Numbered from the stretch's first letter, positions 10,542 through 22,352 are shown. The stretch: 64,000 bases of DNA from Bisporella sp. PMI_857 (GCA_021307315.1 JAJSPD010000132.1:1-64000), one strand, 5' to 3'. Notes: generated by a model not told the origin, from the sequence alone. Numbers and translations are program-made.

Positions 10542-11463
10542 TTCGAATAACTACACACCTTCATCGAAGAAGCCTATCCTATTATATAGCGTTGAAACCC
10601 CCCGTAGGATAATTGGCTTGGTCTATCTTTTGTGATGCTAATTTGATAATTACAGCTAAACGCAAAGTGCACGGTAGGTAAGGCTATTGTTAGAACTGTT
10701 ATAAATAGCGATATATTTTGGAAAGTGGGCACCTACGCCTTGATGACGCAATGTCGTGGACCACAGGCGGCAGATGATCCACACTTCATGTTTTATGGCG
10801 ATAATCCTCATCATCTCATCCGGGCTAGTAGAAGACACGGTCCGGGACCTATTATTCTAGGTATGCAAGCCAACAACAGAAACACATGACATCGGCTACT
10901 GGGCATGCCAGCATTGTTGGACTTCGCTCTCTTGGTTCGTATTCGAGGAGAACAGAGTAGTCGGGCATAAAATCCAGCCGTGGGAGGCAAGACGATCATA
11001 TTGAGCACCTTATGTAGACATTTGGCTAATCATGGTCATTGCGGCATGGGAAAGATAATAATTTGCAACGGAAACCCTTATATTAAATTGATTTTTATCA
11101 CATTTTGCAATAGTTGAAATGAAAATTTATCGCAGCTGGGAATAGTGCTAGCGCAGATGGTGATTATACTTATACAGAACACCACCACCATCATTACATC
11201 CTCTCGATTTAGAAGTCTATTACGATGTCTACAGTTTGTAATTAACTTCAATCATAAATCTCCGCTGATTGATAATGTATGATCGAAGTAGAACTATCTA
11301 CCACTCACTAGATGATGAGTGTTCGAAACCTGGTCATGCTGAATGGTTCACTGTGAAGTAGAATTCAGCACTGATCAACAATCCTCCGGTGATCAGCACA
11401 CGCTTCGTCCTCTGGATTGAGTTTGTCCTTTTGTTCTAAACGATATCCAAACGAAGCGCAAAT
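10542..11463. other. Intergenic, no supported gene
   Basis: Short ORFs only. Nothing recognisable except the start of the dispersed repeat that follows. Confidence 0.5.
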
Positions 11464-11647
11464 CTATCGATTCAGGAAGTTCACAAAGTAATGCAATGAA
11501 CGATTGATTGATCTCTGAAGTTTCTACATACAGGAAGCAAGCTCTTCTTATATGCAAGAGGAGTGCGTAAGTCATTACGAATGATGACGACTCAGCCCCT
11601 TAGGAGCCGCGTAAGGAGAGTAAGTGGCAAACTATAGTTCCTGATTC
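11464..11647 (-). repeat. Dispersed repeat R4, copy 1 (inverted copy at 46771-46950)
   Basis: About 180 bp here are present in reverse complement at 46771-46950 with high similarity (for example GGAACTATAGTTTGCCACTT on the opposite strand). A TATA-like CATATAAGAAGAGC lies in the middle, which suggests an LTR or other promoter-carrying repeat. I could not define terminal repeats or target duplications. The segment is followed by an AC microsatellite at about 11691-11709. Confidence 0.65.
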
Positions 11648-11933
11648 AACAAAATCACGGTCCGCCGAAATGTTATCTCCATTATTGCCACACACACGCA
11701 CACACACAATTTATTAACGCCCGGCGGCTAACCCAATAGGGCAACTATTACTAATATACAAGTACATTCTTAAAGTGAATTCTTATCTCCTTCGGCCCTT
11801 AAACCAGCTGTTTCTGGCTTCTGGCTTCTTTTCTGACTCATCTCTACGGATTCTCGTAAGTTAGTATTGTTAGCAGGCTAGCTTGAAGGCTATTCTCCAA
11901 GTGTTCAGCGTCCTATCCTCCAGCAGCTGAAGC

Positions 11934-12340
11934 TGTAACAGAATAGAGGGCAGCAGGAGGGATTGCAATATAACAGGTAATAACACGTGACTGGCGAGGC
12001 AATTGTGATAGTATTATATCGATGTCAGAAGTGTGCATGTAAGTCCAGAGAGAAGAAAAATGTAAATCAATAAACTCAAGCTTGCCCTTTCCCCGAGAGC
12101 TCTAGCTCTTCCTTATATCCCATAACAGTGCTTAACAGTGCTGTATCCTTGACCTACGGAACCACCGAGCTCTAGAAGTCGGTATCCCCGAAAAGCCTGC
12201 TATCAGTCGGAGCCCACGATAGTCTGGGCTATACGCCCCCATGGTGGCTGTAAGCCTTCGGCTGGCCGTCGGCTAGCCTGTGTTACGCTGATGGGTCGCT
12301 TACAGCCTGTAATCGTGCCTAACCGACTTTGGCTGTTACA
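11934..12340 (+). repeat. Solo LTR, family LTR-A, 407 bp
   Basis: Begins TGTAACAGAATAGAGGGCAG and ends GGCTGTTACA. It shares the GCAATATAACAGGT and CTTCCTTATATCC blocks with the other copies. The flanks (GAAGC left, GTATC right) do not form a target duplication, so this is an older or recombined copy. It has extra internal sequence around 12160-12300 compared with the 318-bp copy. Confidence 0.85.
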
Positions 12341-12715
12341 GTATCCAAAGGGGGTGCACGGACTTATGGTCAATTTGGTCAATTTAAGTTGCCTCTTAAG
12401 TTAGTTGTAATAGCTCGAACTATAGTTCTAGTAGGGGAACTATCCCTTTAACCGCTGGAGCATTCAGATCTTGCTTAAGTGAGGGATTTAGCTAATCAGA
12501 ACGTTTCTTTAAATTATTATTCCTTACCACTAACTAGCCACCAAGGAACATTATACTCTTATTTCGCTTACTAATCGGTTGAGATCAAAGCGTTCACGTT
12601 GAAGTGTTCAACTAGGCAGGAATCTATAAGTTAATACATTGCATAGGCTAGCCATGTCTCTTCTTTCTTAAATTCAATTGATTGCTGATAATGTTATTGA
12701 TTGTGGTGGGTCAGA

Positions 12716-12880
12716 CTGCCTGCTTTGTCCGGATCCACACCTGATGACCTGCGTTGTCCGGATCCACACTTGATGACCTGCCCTGTCTAGATCCACACTC
12801 GATGACCTGCTTGTTTAGATCCACACTTGATGGCCTGCTTTGTTTAGATCCCCACTAGATGCCCTGCATTTACTGGTGCA
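12716..12880 (+). repeat. Minisatellite, ~30-bp unit, about five imperfect copies
   Basis: The unit reads roughly GGATCCACACTTGATGACCT plus CGTTGTCC and recurs about every 30 bp with drift along the array (TCCGGATCC to TTTAGATCC). No ORF depends on it. Confidence 0.75.
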
Positions 12881-13859
12881 CACTAAATTTTCAAGGTGCC
12901 CGCACACCTGAAAGTTCGTGCTGACCACAAGCAAAAAGTGGGGACGAGTGATGATGTTAACCCTAACCCATGCTCTAGACCATCGGCGCTATGGGATGGG
13001 AAGGAAGATGACATTTCTGAGGTGACAACTGGATTGGATACCATTACCATCAATGGATTATGGCAAGACCAATTTCATTAAGGCTGTTTCACGCGCCGGC
13101 GCACATTTCGTGCAATCTACCGCTTAAAATTTAGACAATAACGTTTATCCTGTCTGAGATGTCTTCTGCAGAGTCCCCCCATCCTCGTTGAATCGTGTTG
13201 GCGCCTAAATTTTTGGATGAGGAAATGCCTCAATTAACTGGGAAGTCGCTTTTTGTCAGCCAACATGGCCAAACCTGGTGATGCATTCAAAGAGAGCTGA
13301 TTACTTAGTAATGTGCTTTGGGCGACAATATTATGGACGAACATTCATAGTATCAGTGGGATGTCAAGCACGAGGACCCTACATCTTCCCCTCACCAATT
13401 GTGCCCCTCTGAATTTCCACAGAGGTTTTGTTGCACATACAGTATTTTGGAAAGAGAATGTGATTTCTGCAGGCCATTTTTTAAATGTTTTTGTTGGGAG
13501 TGGGGCACATGTAGTCACGTGGCACCGCGGTACTAGCGTGGTGAGGGGCCTCCACCCTCCTCCTTCTTAGACAAAAAAGCCTATCAACCAACGTCACTGT
13601 ATCTACTCGAGTAGTATTGGTGAGTTACCCTTTGTAACTAACAGTATTATTGCACGTAACTAAGCATGCTTTAAAGGAGAAAAAATCGTCAAATCCAAAG
13701 GTTGCAAAAAATGCGGAGTGTGGAGGCAAAAATAAGAGATATATGTTATTTGAAAGTGTTGGTACTAAGGCACTAGTGAGATCACATGACCCACCGGGTG
13801 CATGAACTAGCTAGCGCTTAGATAGAGAATAACAACAACGTCTATCATTACAAAGTATT
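12881..13859. other. Intergenic, no supported gene
   Basis: Contains only short ORFs (up to 85 codons) without recognisable domains. Confidence 0.45.
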
Positions 13860-14560
13860 GCAATACCGTTTGGACCGACAGAAAGCATTCAGACATTGTA
13901 CTTTCATGACTTCCATGCCCGTCAATATAAGCAAACGGGCGTCCGTAGGGCGTACAGGGGCGGTTTGCGGAATGAACACTTTTTCAAGCAATTCGACAGC
14001 TATATCGTTTGTAGTCCATCCGTTTTCAGTTGCTGTAAATTGCTAGTTCTCAAAATGACTAAGTGCACCAGCAAACTGTTGTTGTACAGTTTTGCCTTTA
14101 AATATAACAAGTGGAGAAATTGCTCTTCCCAAAGCGGATATGCACTCTATAAATGAGATCCACGCCCTAGATCCACGCTGTTTCTTTTGAACAAAATGTC
14201 GTCCGGTATGCCCAACAACTAGTCCATTAACTCCTTGACCTTCCATGATTCCTGCTTCATCCATATTCCAGCGATTTTCTGGCTTAATAGCCTTAATTTC
14301 CGGAACCTCTAATTTAGAACACCAACTTCATTAACACGTACAGAATCAACCGTGAATTGCTTTTTAGTTTTGAGTATCGGATTGCGGTTTAACAAGCCTT
14401 GCATCCAGCGTTTTCCGAGTATAGTGCCTGTTCCAGATATAGCCAATATGTGACTTCCAATTTCCCTAATTTGCGAATGCGTAGGACGGTAGCCTAAAGC
14501 TTCCTGAACTAGAACCCAACTAGCCAATTCTTGCAATTGCTTGCAAAGCTTGCAATACAT
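13860..14560 (-). pseudogene. Second pogo/Fot-type transposase relic
   Basis: Minus-strand frames give a CENP-B-like helix-turn-helix segment (ASWVLVQEALGYRPTHSQIR, then GKRWMQGLLNRNP and KTKKQFTVDSVRVN). After a frameshift near 14300 comes RWNMDEAGIMEGQG with the first catalytic Asp. WISFIECISALGRAISPLVI and, after another shift near 14045, FTATENGWTTNDIAVELLEK and VRPTDARLLIL follow. The second-Asp region is scrambled and the C-terminus is missing. It is a different subfamily from the 3.3-8.6 kb element (the GLVVG and FKGKTVQQQ blocks do not occur there). I see no TIRs. Confidence 0.85.
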
Positions 14561-14853
14561 AGATCTTCAAAGTTTGAGGGAAATTAGTAAATGCGTTATA
14601 TTTTGAAAAAGAAGTAAAGTGCGTATATAGGAAGTTGCGGTCAGCTAAGCGAAGTGTCCCAAAGGGTGGTGCACAGGCTTACCAGGGAAAAGGCGCAGAA
14701 AACAGTTTCTGTGACAGGTGTTGCCTAAGGTTGTGAATGGTGATGGGAAAATATTTCAATAGCAGAGGTTGAGTACTTCTTGGAACCCTCTCCAAATTAC
14801 CAAATATCAAAATAAATCTGGACGTCATGATTTTATTTGGATAGATACACATT

Positions 14854-16321
14854 CTATTTGATTTGGATTGATTTGCCAAGATTTTGATCGATTTGGATTT
14901 GATTTATTTGTTGACAGGCCCGATCATACAAATTGCAACCCCGTATCCGTTCCCACTTCATCCTCATTTCGTGGCACAGCGAACTAGAACGTCCCGGCAC
15001 TTTGATAGTCTGGTTGTACTGACAGGCTATCAGCGCTATTGTGTTCCAGACTTCCCCTTCTAAGTCGTATCCAAACCTTGCAATCGTATCTTGACGAGGG
15101 CCCCACAGACGAACATCCTTAGCATGATCGAGCCAGTCGACCGGGTTCGGTTTCGCTCCATTCAGGTGCAAGAAAACAACTTTTGCATTCTTGGTATCTC
15201 GGTATGTGGTTTGGTTCTTAACTTCAAGCTGGTAATCAGGACCCGGATGGTGTTGGGCTATCCCAGAGAATACGAACGAACCATCAGCAGAGTGGCCCAC
15301 TACTTGGGCTCGTTCTCGCACTTGGAAATAGGGAAGATTCAAGGCCTTCGAGGCTGCCACCCAGGTCTCTTTGTCATCTTCTCCCGGCCCATTCTGAGAA
15401 AGTAACCTGTAAAAGAAAGGTGGTCCACACATGTTGTAGTATAGCGCGAGGAGGAGTGTGCGTGCGTGTTTGCTTTTCGATATGAGCATTTGTCCAGATT
15501 CGCTCGATGCGTGATCTGTTACTGGTGGCACGTTTTGGCCACTTATGTCATAAAATAAATGAGAAGCTGTCGATGCCCAAAAGTCCGGCCAGGTTATCAG
15601 ACCAGTGGAGATGTATGGCTTCTGATGGAACATCTCCGATACGTCGATCAGCGGGATACTATCAGCATCTAAGAAAACTACGTCCTTGAAGCTGCTAAAG
15701 ATAATGCTGAAGATCTTGTACTGATATCTTGCAATTTGAATTGGTGAAGTCGGAAATAACCAGACATCGAGAATTGAAGCTCTTGAACACAACATCGCAA
15801 GTGTAAGGATCATAGTCATCTCTAGTTGGGAGAAAGATCTCAACGGGTAATTTCGGATTCTGCTTTCGAATCATAAGCACCAAAAATATTGCGGTTGCAG
15901 TATATCGTCCTCCACCAACGATTACTGCTCCTTGCGTGTGCTTCTGGTAAGGTATTGAGGTAGTTGGAAGTAGTTTTAGAAGCACGCTATGCGCAAGTTT
16001 CGAATCGAGAATGTCCTCTTCAGATAAATGTATAATATCTCGGCGCTCGGTGGTCCGATCTAGCTGATCGATTCCAATTTCTGTATCACAAGGTTCTACT
16101 TTCAAAGGCGAGAATCGACGCTGTAGAGCATGCATCCAATCAATAATCTGTGCAAAGCTCTCCACGAACTGATGTCGCTGAGTAGCATGCACTTCATCGC
16201 TAATTAGAGTCAACGACTGCTGGTGTTGTAGATGATATGGTGAGTAAAGGTAAATTGTTAAGCTGTTAAAGCTCAGAATAGAGAGTAGGAGCAGCGGCTT
16301 TCGACCACGGCTCGATAGCAT
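14854..16321 (-). pseudogene. GT71 alpha-mannosyltransferase (MNN1-like) with one frameshift
   Basis: Two overlapping minus-strand frames make one protein. Frame 1 (16321 to about 15750) has a short cytoplasmic tail and signal anchor (LLLLSILSFNSLTIYLY), a stem, and then GAVIVGGGRYTATAIFLVLM and VEIFLPTRDDYDPYTCD. Frame 2 (about 15745 to 14854) continues ARYQYKIFSIIFSSFKDVVF and the DxD-type metal site LDADSIPL, then GLITWPDFWAS, ESGQMLISK and a C-terminal HLNG block. This is the arrangement of Golgi type II GT71 mannosyltransferases that extend N- or O-glycans of cell-wall mannoproteins. The switch near 15740-15755 is one base with no room for an intron, so the gene is either a recent pseudogene or holds a sequencing error. 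All catalytic motifs look intact. It is divergent from the TTL-like gene that starts at 16794. Confidence 0.8.
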
Positions 16322-16793
16322 GGTCGGAAAGGAACAATAAGCAGAACTAGAAAGATCTGGTCATACATACAAAAAAACCCCGATGTCTAATTAATTTATC
16401 AATACAGTACATATAGTAGAAGAAGTGGAAGTTAGCCACAAAGGTGATGATTGTTGTTTTCTGACATCGTCGCGCCGATGCTGACATTCGCTGACTTTAG
16501 GTAAGTTATCCCCATCCGCATATGTATTCACATCCGCACGCAGATAGTTTGTTGCCACATTCCAGTGTCGGCTAATACGTTCCATGGACGATTTTTGTTT
16601 AGTGCAAATTGCTGGTCGATGACACTATTGCACTTTTACGACTCCCAGTTTTGTCGCTTCGTCTTTGAGGGCAGCTGTGTATCCGCCTGCCTACACATTG
16701 GAGCATATTTCATTTCTATAAATACAGATTTGCCCTCAACGGATTAATCTCAGAAGACTCAAAAGAAAAGGTTTCGAGCTTCAGTTTCAAATT

Positions 16794-18024
16794 ATGAATC
16801 CCAGCCTTCTCATCGCCTCTGTCCACAGCGGCTGTTCTTGGCTAGACAAACACATCGAGTTATTTGTTAAAAAGTACTCTCCAAATGTTATTTTCGCAGA
16901 AGACTTAAGATGCTTTGTTGATCGCGAGGCTGCTCTTTACCAAATTTGTGACGGACAGCGTTGCAACACGAACGAATTCATCGTTACATTGAAGAATCCA
17001 AACTCCTCGTTGGTCAACGTATATCCCAACGACGATGCGTTAACGAGGAAGAATTACCTTTCCAGGATCATCGAATATTGGGTAGCTAAGCGGCCGGCAT
17101 CCATATTGAAAAACCACGTCCCTACCACTGTCCAGCTCGATTTGGACTATGCGGAGTATATTGAGTACTCACTTGCCGAGGCAGACTCCTTTGAGCTATG
17201 TCAGTCAATGGAGGCTAATGGCGATAAAGAGCCTGCTGCACGAGATTGGTGGATCCTCAAACCTGCTATGACCGACTGCGGATATGGAATCCGAATATTC
17301 AGTACAATGACAGATTTAGTAGGATATCTTGAGTCACTCGAGTCGGATGGGAGGGAGTCTCTGTCCGTTGGTGGGGATCGAGTTCCTTCTTCAGTACTAC
17401 GTGAATTCGTGGCGCAAAGATATTTGACTTCTATACCGCTGCTGAACGGGAAAAAGTTCCATGTTCGGGCTTACGTGTTAGCCATCGGTCGGCTGCAAGT
17501 CTTCGTCTATCGGGAGTTGCTTGCGCTCATAGCATCGGAAGAATACCGCCAACCGTGGAATAATCCTACCTTAAGATCGTCACTGACCAACTCTTCTTTG
17601 CAACCGGAGTATATACAAAGTGATTCTGCTCGAAGCTTTTGGTCCTCCGTCCCAGATGATATTTTGCCTGGAGATTGGAAGGAGGATGCTTTTCGACAAA
17701 TCTGCCAGGTTTCTGGAAGAGATCTTCCGAGCAGCCTCACAAACGGTGACTGGCCTTGTTCTGTTACCAGGCTGCTTCGAACTCTTTGCCCTAGATTTTC
17801 TTCTTGACACGAAGGGATCGGTATGGTTGCTTGAAGTGAATGGCGGACCAGCCATCCCCAAAGAAGGGGAAGCAGGGTCATTAGCACTTAGGTTGTTTGA
17901 GTCAATCACTAGCGTTACTGTTGGGAAGCTTATACAGGTAAACGAAAACGCTTTAGCGGAGAAGCGCATGATTGAGGTGCTAAATGATGAACTTAACCAA
18001 AGTAATATTAGAGAAATTGTGTAA
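16794..18024 (+). pseudogene. Tubulin-tyrosine-ligase-like (ATP-grasp) protein, one-base frameshift
   Basis: The first frame (16794-17717) encodes residues 1-308 with the TTL pattern: ARDWWILKPAMTDCGYGIRI near residue 150 (ATP-binding Lys), a REFVAQRYL segment, and GKKFHVRAYVLAIGRLQVF near residue 220. The second frame (from about 17718) continues EIFRAASQTV, LFALDFLLD and WLLEVNGGPAIP, the magnesium-binding E-x-N of the ATP-grasp fold. The sequence TCTGGAAGAGATC at 17713-17725 carries one A too many: removing it joins V-S-G to E-I-F-R and restores the family order. TTL-like proteins add amino acids to protein C-termini; fungal members (Pby1-like) are P-body associated and their substrate is not settled. 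Either a recent pseudogene or a sequence error. Confidence 0.85.
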
Positions 18025-18329
18025 GTTACTAGGGCGCCACATAGAAAACAAACAAAAAGATATTGTCATTATCGATTTCAACTTCAAAGATCAATAGCAT
18101 AATCTCGAATCAAATCCAATTCCTATACGGGAGTGTCTCAACCCCGTTTGCACGTTCATGAGGTACAAGATGGTGCAAGGTTAGAGACTTGGTAATTGCA
18201 CTATAACATCCGATTTATGGATTGGGTTTTCTCAATTCCCCAGTGGTATAAACTGGTGCAATAATCTACTTTTGTACCTAGATCAGGGTGGCGAAGCTCA
18301 TTTAGTCGAGGTTGGAAGCTGATTAACTA

Positions 18330-18818
18330 ACGTCCGTCCCTGCGCAGCGAAAAACCCGGTGTGCCGAAAACGACCAATGAGATCGCAAGGATCGCGGATA
18401 TTTCTCCCCAACGTCCTTTCTAAAACCAATCACAACAAAAAGTTTTCATATTTAAAGTTAGCAATAAGTCTATCACACTAACGTCCCTCCCTGTGTAGCG
18501 AAACACCCTGCGTGCCGAAACAGACCAATGAAATTGAATAAATTTCGAGCTTAATAGATTGTTATATTAAAAGAAATAGTCTAAAAAATATATTACTAAT
18601 TTTAAATATGAATACTTTCTATTGTGGTTGGTTTAAAAGAGATATTACAAAAGAAAAAATCTAAATCCTTGCGATTTTATTGGTCGGTTTCGGCACGCAG
18701 GGTGTTTCGCTACGCAGGGAGGGACGTTATTCCTATTAATGTAGCGACTTGTGAATTTTGAAATTTGTCTAGTTAATTTTTCGGCACGCCGGGTTTTTCT
18801 GCACGCAGGGATAGACGT
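18330..18818. mobile_element. MITE, outer element (489 bp) with TA target sites
   Basis: The left end ACGTCCGTCCCTGCGCAGCG and the right end, inverse of ACGTCTATCCCTGCGTGCAG, continue into matching AAAAACCCGG(T/C)GTGCCGAAAA. TA flanks both ends (18328-18329 and 18819-18820). The TIR has the same first 15-20 bases as the 5.3-kb pogo element, so that transposase family probably moved it. No coding capacity. Confidence 0.82.
18481..18727. mobile_element. MITE, inner element (247 bp) nested in the outer one
   Basis: Both ends read ACGTCCCTCCCTG(T/C)GTAGCG, followed by AAACACCCTGCGTGCCGAAA, in inverted orientation. They match over more than 50 bp into ACC/GACCAATAAAAT and are flanked by TA at 18479-18480 and 18728-18729. 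It sits inside the outer MITE, so it is the younger insertion. AT-rich interior, no coding capacity. Confidence 0.85.
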
Positions 18819-18820
18819 TA

Positions 18821-19360
18821 AGTTACTACGCTGTGCCACGGTGCCCCATAAGCAGGCAAGGATGTAAACGTATGAGAAAGTCGACTTGAAATGTTGAGTT
18901 GAGGTCTTCGACAAGGGAGTGGGAATGAAGAAACTGGTTTAACGTTAGCTTAGTTCGTCTCAGAACTATGGCGCAAATATTACAATCATTGAGTGGGACT
19001 AAAGCCGATTTCGAACCTACTGTAGCAAGTGTGCAGATGGAAGAACTTTTGCATATCAAATGGTCACAGTGCAATGCGGACGTTGCCAACGCTGACTTGG
19101 GATACCGTGGTCAGAGTTCGACAAGAGCCATATGGAAATAAAGGGCGACTGCAGCTTTAGAGGGTTTCGACCATCTTCAGTGTGCTCTGCTAGTACAGTG
19201 TAAGTTATGTATGATCTACGATGAAATTTAAATATCCCAAGCATTAAAACTTATTTCGCTTTCTGATCGCTATACGCCATGACGATCCAATGCTGCGAGA
19301 TCCGAGGCTATGTGAAAGCTTCTAGCATCTCCCCAAAGGATTCTCGTACCCCAATCTCCT
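18821..19360. other. Intergenic, no supported gene
   Basis: Only short ORFs; the 87-codon minus-strand ORF at 18826-19089 has no recognisable feature. Confidence 0.4.
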
Positions 19361-20339
19361 CTATCGTGAATATCGCCGCCTGATAGTAGAATTAAAAAGT
19401 GCATTATCAATTGCACTTATACTGAAGCTCGACGCATTGCCAATCGCTCCCAAAATACTGATGAGAATCGTCAATGCTTGCCCCTGCGCCGCAGCATTTT
19501 TCAAGAACTGGTTGAATCGATCTCCAGGGTTAATTGCGAATATCATGCCTTCACCGCAGTGACTTGGCGGACCGGGTTGTTTGCTACAAGAAATATTAGT
19601 CCTGGCCTGAATAGATTTGGGACACGGCCTACCAATAAAACCAGAGAGGTGTCGATACATTGACTTGGAAATCCACAACAAACTTCCCACTTATATTAAG
19701 AGGATTGAACTGATTCAGTCCAGTGTCAAAGCCGCCATTGGATGTGCAGGGAGAGGTCAGGTCTGATTGCGTCACTGAGTGATTTCGTCCCAAGAAATTG
19801 AACCGCACCGTGTCTCCAATAGATGCATTGACCCAGCTGGGATTGTAAGCAAAACCCCTGCCAGTTCCTACATCTATTACGTGGGTGGCCTTTGATTGTG
19901 TGATAGTAGTGGGATTTGAAGATGCGGTCGATGCCGAAGTTGATGTTGAGGCTGTTAAGTGAATGCTGGTTGAGCTGGAGTCTGAGGATATCATTGTCAT
20001 TGTCTGACTGTCAATGGCCTCAACAATGATCACGACAAATGAAACGCTAATCACTTGCACCCCTTCGTAAATGACTTTGGTGGCTTCATGGTTGCCAGAC
20101 CCCGTGGGGAACACCCACACGGTTGACGATGCATCATTATAATCATAGGAAGTGATCAGTCCGTCACCTGTAGTAACCCATCCCTTCGCCGAGGAAGTAG
20201 ATGACTGAGTCCCAGACGTAGTCGTAGTCGCGGAAATCCGGTTGGGTGAGGGGTCGAAGCAAATCAATGGGTCGAAAGGGTTGACGATAGCAGCAGCAAA
20301 GCAGATTCCAGCTAATGCTGGCAAGATGAGGAGCTTCAT
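19361..20339 (-). CDS. Secreted serine-rich cupredoxin-domain protein
   Basis: Two exons, 20339-19633 and 19583-19361, joined by a 49-bp intron (GTAGGC..TTGTAG), give 309 residues in frame. An N-terminal signal peptide (MKLLILPALAGICFAAA) is followed by a Ser/Thr-rich region and a cupredoxin domain over roughly residues 165-280. All four type-1 copper ligands are visible: His in GRNHSVTQ, Cys in WFYC (created by the splice), and His and Met in SHCGEGM. Such extracellular serine-rich cupredoxins are common in filamentous ascomycetes; the function is usually unknown, possibly copper binding at the cell wall. The C-terminus does not end in a clear GPI signal. It is transcribed away from the ferritin-like gene across a 408-bp shared upstream region. 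Confidence 0.88.
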
Positions 20340-20747
20340 AAGCCGCGACGAATCTAATTAGTGAGATGTGGTATGCGTAGTATGAATTAAGGGTTCAATC
20401 AAGATATGGAAGATCGGGAGGTAGTTATAGATCTTACATGTCTTGTAGGATGTTGACCTCGCAGGTTATAATTAGCCTAGCCAAGAACTAAATCTGTTTT
20501 TAGATACCAAATAACATACGGTAACCACTGTTTTCATAAGGTGGACGCTGACCTGAGCCAAAAATAGGCTTTTGTGCCGCTACTAATAATACCGTTCTCC
20601 TCAGAATAGCGGCTTTTAGGGTTCAAGAAGTGTCCGGGAAGAAGGGAAAACCAAACGAGAGAGCCTACAAATACCATGAGTATCCAACTTCGACACCACA
20701 TATCCCACGTTCTGGATCTAAAACAATCCAAACCATAATATCTGAAC
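20340..20747. promoter_or_regulatory. Shared divergent promoter region
   Basis: 408 bp separate the start codons of the cupredoxin gene (minus) and the ferritin-like gene (plus). Both genes encode secreted, potentially metal-binding proteins, so shared regulation is plausible. I do not see a definite copper- or iron-responsive motif by eye. Confidence 0.45.
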
Positions 20748-21741
20748 ATGCTACTTTATCGAGCCCTGCTTCTTGGTGCCACTGCAGTGCTGGCCGCTCC
20801 TACTTGCCCCAGTACAACTGCAGGTAATAATACAGCAACGCTCTATCTCTCCCCTAGCACGATCACCGGGCTGCAGCTTGCTCTTCACCTTGAGAATTTA
20901 GAGGTCAACTTCTTTCAATCCGCATCGGCCAACATTACCGAGGGTGATAGTGCACAAGGCATATCAAACACGACACTTGATGTCATAAGGGAAGTCACCT
21001 TGGTACGTTGACTTCTTCCTCCTGTCGAGGTACGTATTAACATCACTGCAGCAAGAGCAAGCGCATCGGACCACCCTCCAAAATATCCTGCTAGCTGCTG
21101 GAGCTGCAATTATTCCGGAATGTCAATACATCTTCCCTTCTCGAAACACGAGCGAATTTCTCTCACTTGGGAGATCGCTTAGCTCCGTCGGCGTGGGTGC
21201 CATCCTCACGCTGGCGGAATCGGTCGCCATCCTTGATTCGAATTTGGTTTCAGGTCTCGCTAGTATTGCCGCTACAGAAGCTAGACACGACGCGTTCTTC
21301 AATGTGGCAAAGGGACAACCTCCTAGTTCTGCCCCATTCGATACACCGATCTCATCCACTTGGGCATATAACCTTGCTCTTGCGTTTATCGTGCCGGCAT
21401 CCTGCCCACGGGACCTGCCCATTCCCATTCTGCCTACTCTGAGCACACAAGCGACCCTAAAGAGCAACCAGACGAGCATGGCATTCTCGTGGGATCCAAC
21501 GCAGAAGTCTGTCACTCAAGAGAATGGAAAAGCCCTCTTCATCGGCTGGGTGAATCAGCTTGGGTCACCTGTATTTACGCCCTTGGTATCTAGCGGCAAC
21601 GGTACCGGAACGGCCAGTGTCCCATCTGGCTTAACAGGGGTTATTTACGCTGCTCTGACTACCCAAAATACCCTCACATCGATTGATGATCTCACCGCAG
21701 CCACTCTCGCGGGTCCTGCACTCATCCTTGTAGACCAGTAG
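20748..21741 (+). CDS. Secreted ferritin-like (Rds1-type) protein
   Basis: Exons 20748-21002 and 21052-21741, joined across a 49-bp intron (GTACGT..CTGCAG), give 314 residues. There is a clear signal peptide (LLYRALLLGATAVLAAPTC). The mature part has the ferritin-like pattern: a helix with LHLENLEVNFFQ, then QEQAHRTTLQNIL after the splice, and a third helix with ATEARHDAFFNV, giving the E...E-x-x-H and E-x-x-H carboxylate/His pairs of the Ferritin_2 family. The fungal family includes stress-response protein Rds1. The C-terminal third is a beta-rich tail with N-glycosylation sites. Divergent from the cupredoxin gene; both are intact, unlike most neighbours. Whether this member binds iron is not known. 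Confidence 0.85.
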
Positions 21742-22352
21742 CAAGATCTATGACCAGCTCATAATTTGACATTCAGAAGGTAAGACGAATAGCCGATTTG
21801 AATATCAGCCCTTATATTGGTTGCGTAGAGTGATTCTCGTAAAGTCTCATACCATTGTAGCGTTGCCAAAACTTAGATATTAGATAGTTTCCAATTAATT
21901 CAGTCCGTGCAAGTCAAGTAACATTCGTCACTCAGCGCGCCTCTATGTACCTTAAATAGTCTTCCATCGATAGAAAATGCACCTGAACATTCTAATGCCT
22001 TTTGAGGTAATGAACGGTGCGTGAACACCGTGTGTTGTCCCTGCCGCACAACCTACCGCATGTGACAAGCCAGATTTAGGATCTTCCATGTCACCTTGGA
22101 AGGAACCGCAGCGGGAGTATGAACGCACGAAGGACAGAATGCCCGGTCAATAGTAGTACGAGAGCATGATGGCATCTTTGTGGTTGATATCAGCTAACGA
22201 GATCGTTATGCCTAAGCCGTACTTGATGAGTGACATCGCTAACACTATGCTGACATGTTCGAAATACTTTCAAGTCAGCTTGAATTTACCAGCCAGCAGC
22301 TGCTGACCGTGTACTTCCACTGGATTGCATTCAAAATTGGAACGATCAAAAC
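21742..22352. other. Intergenic, no supported gene
   Basis: Downstream region of the ferritin-like gene; no ORF or repeat that I can support. Confidence 0.5.
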
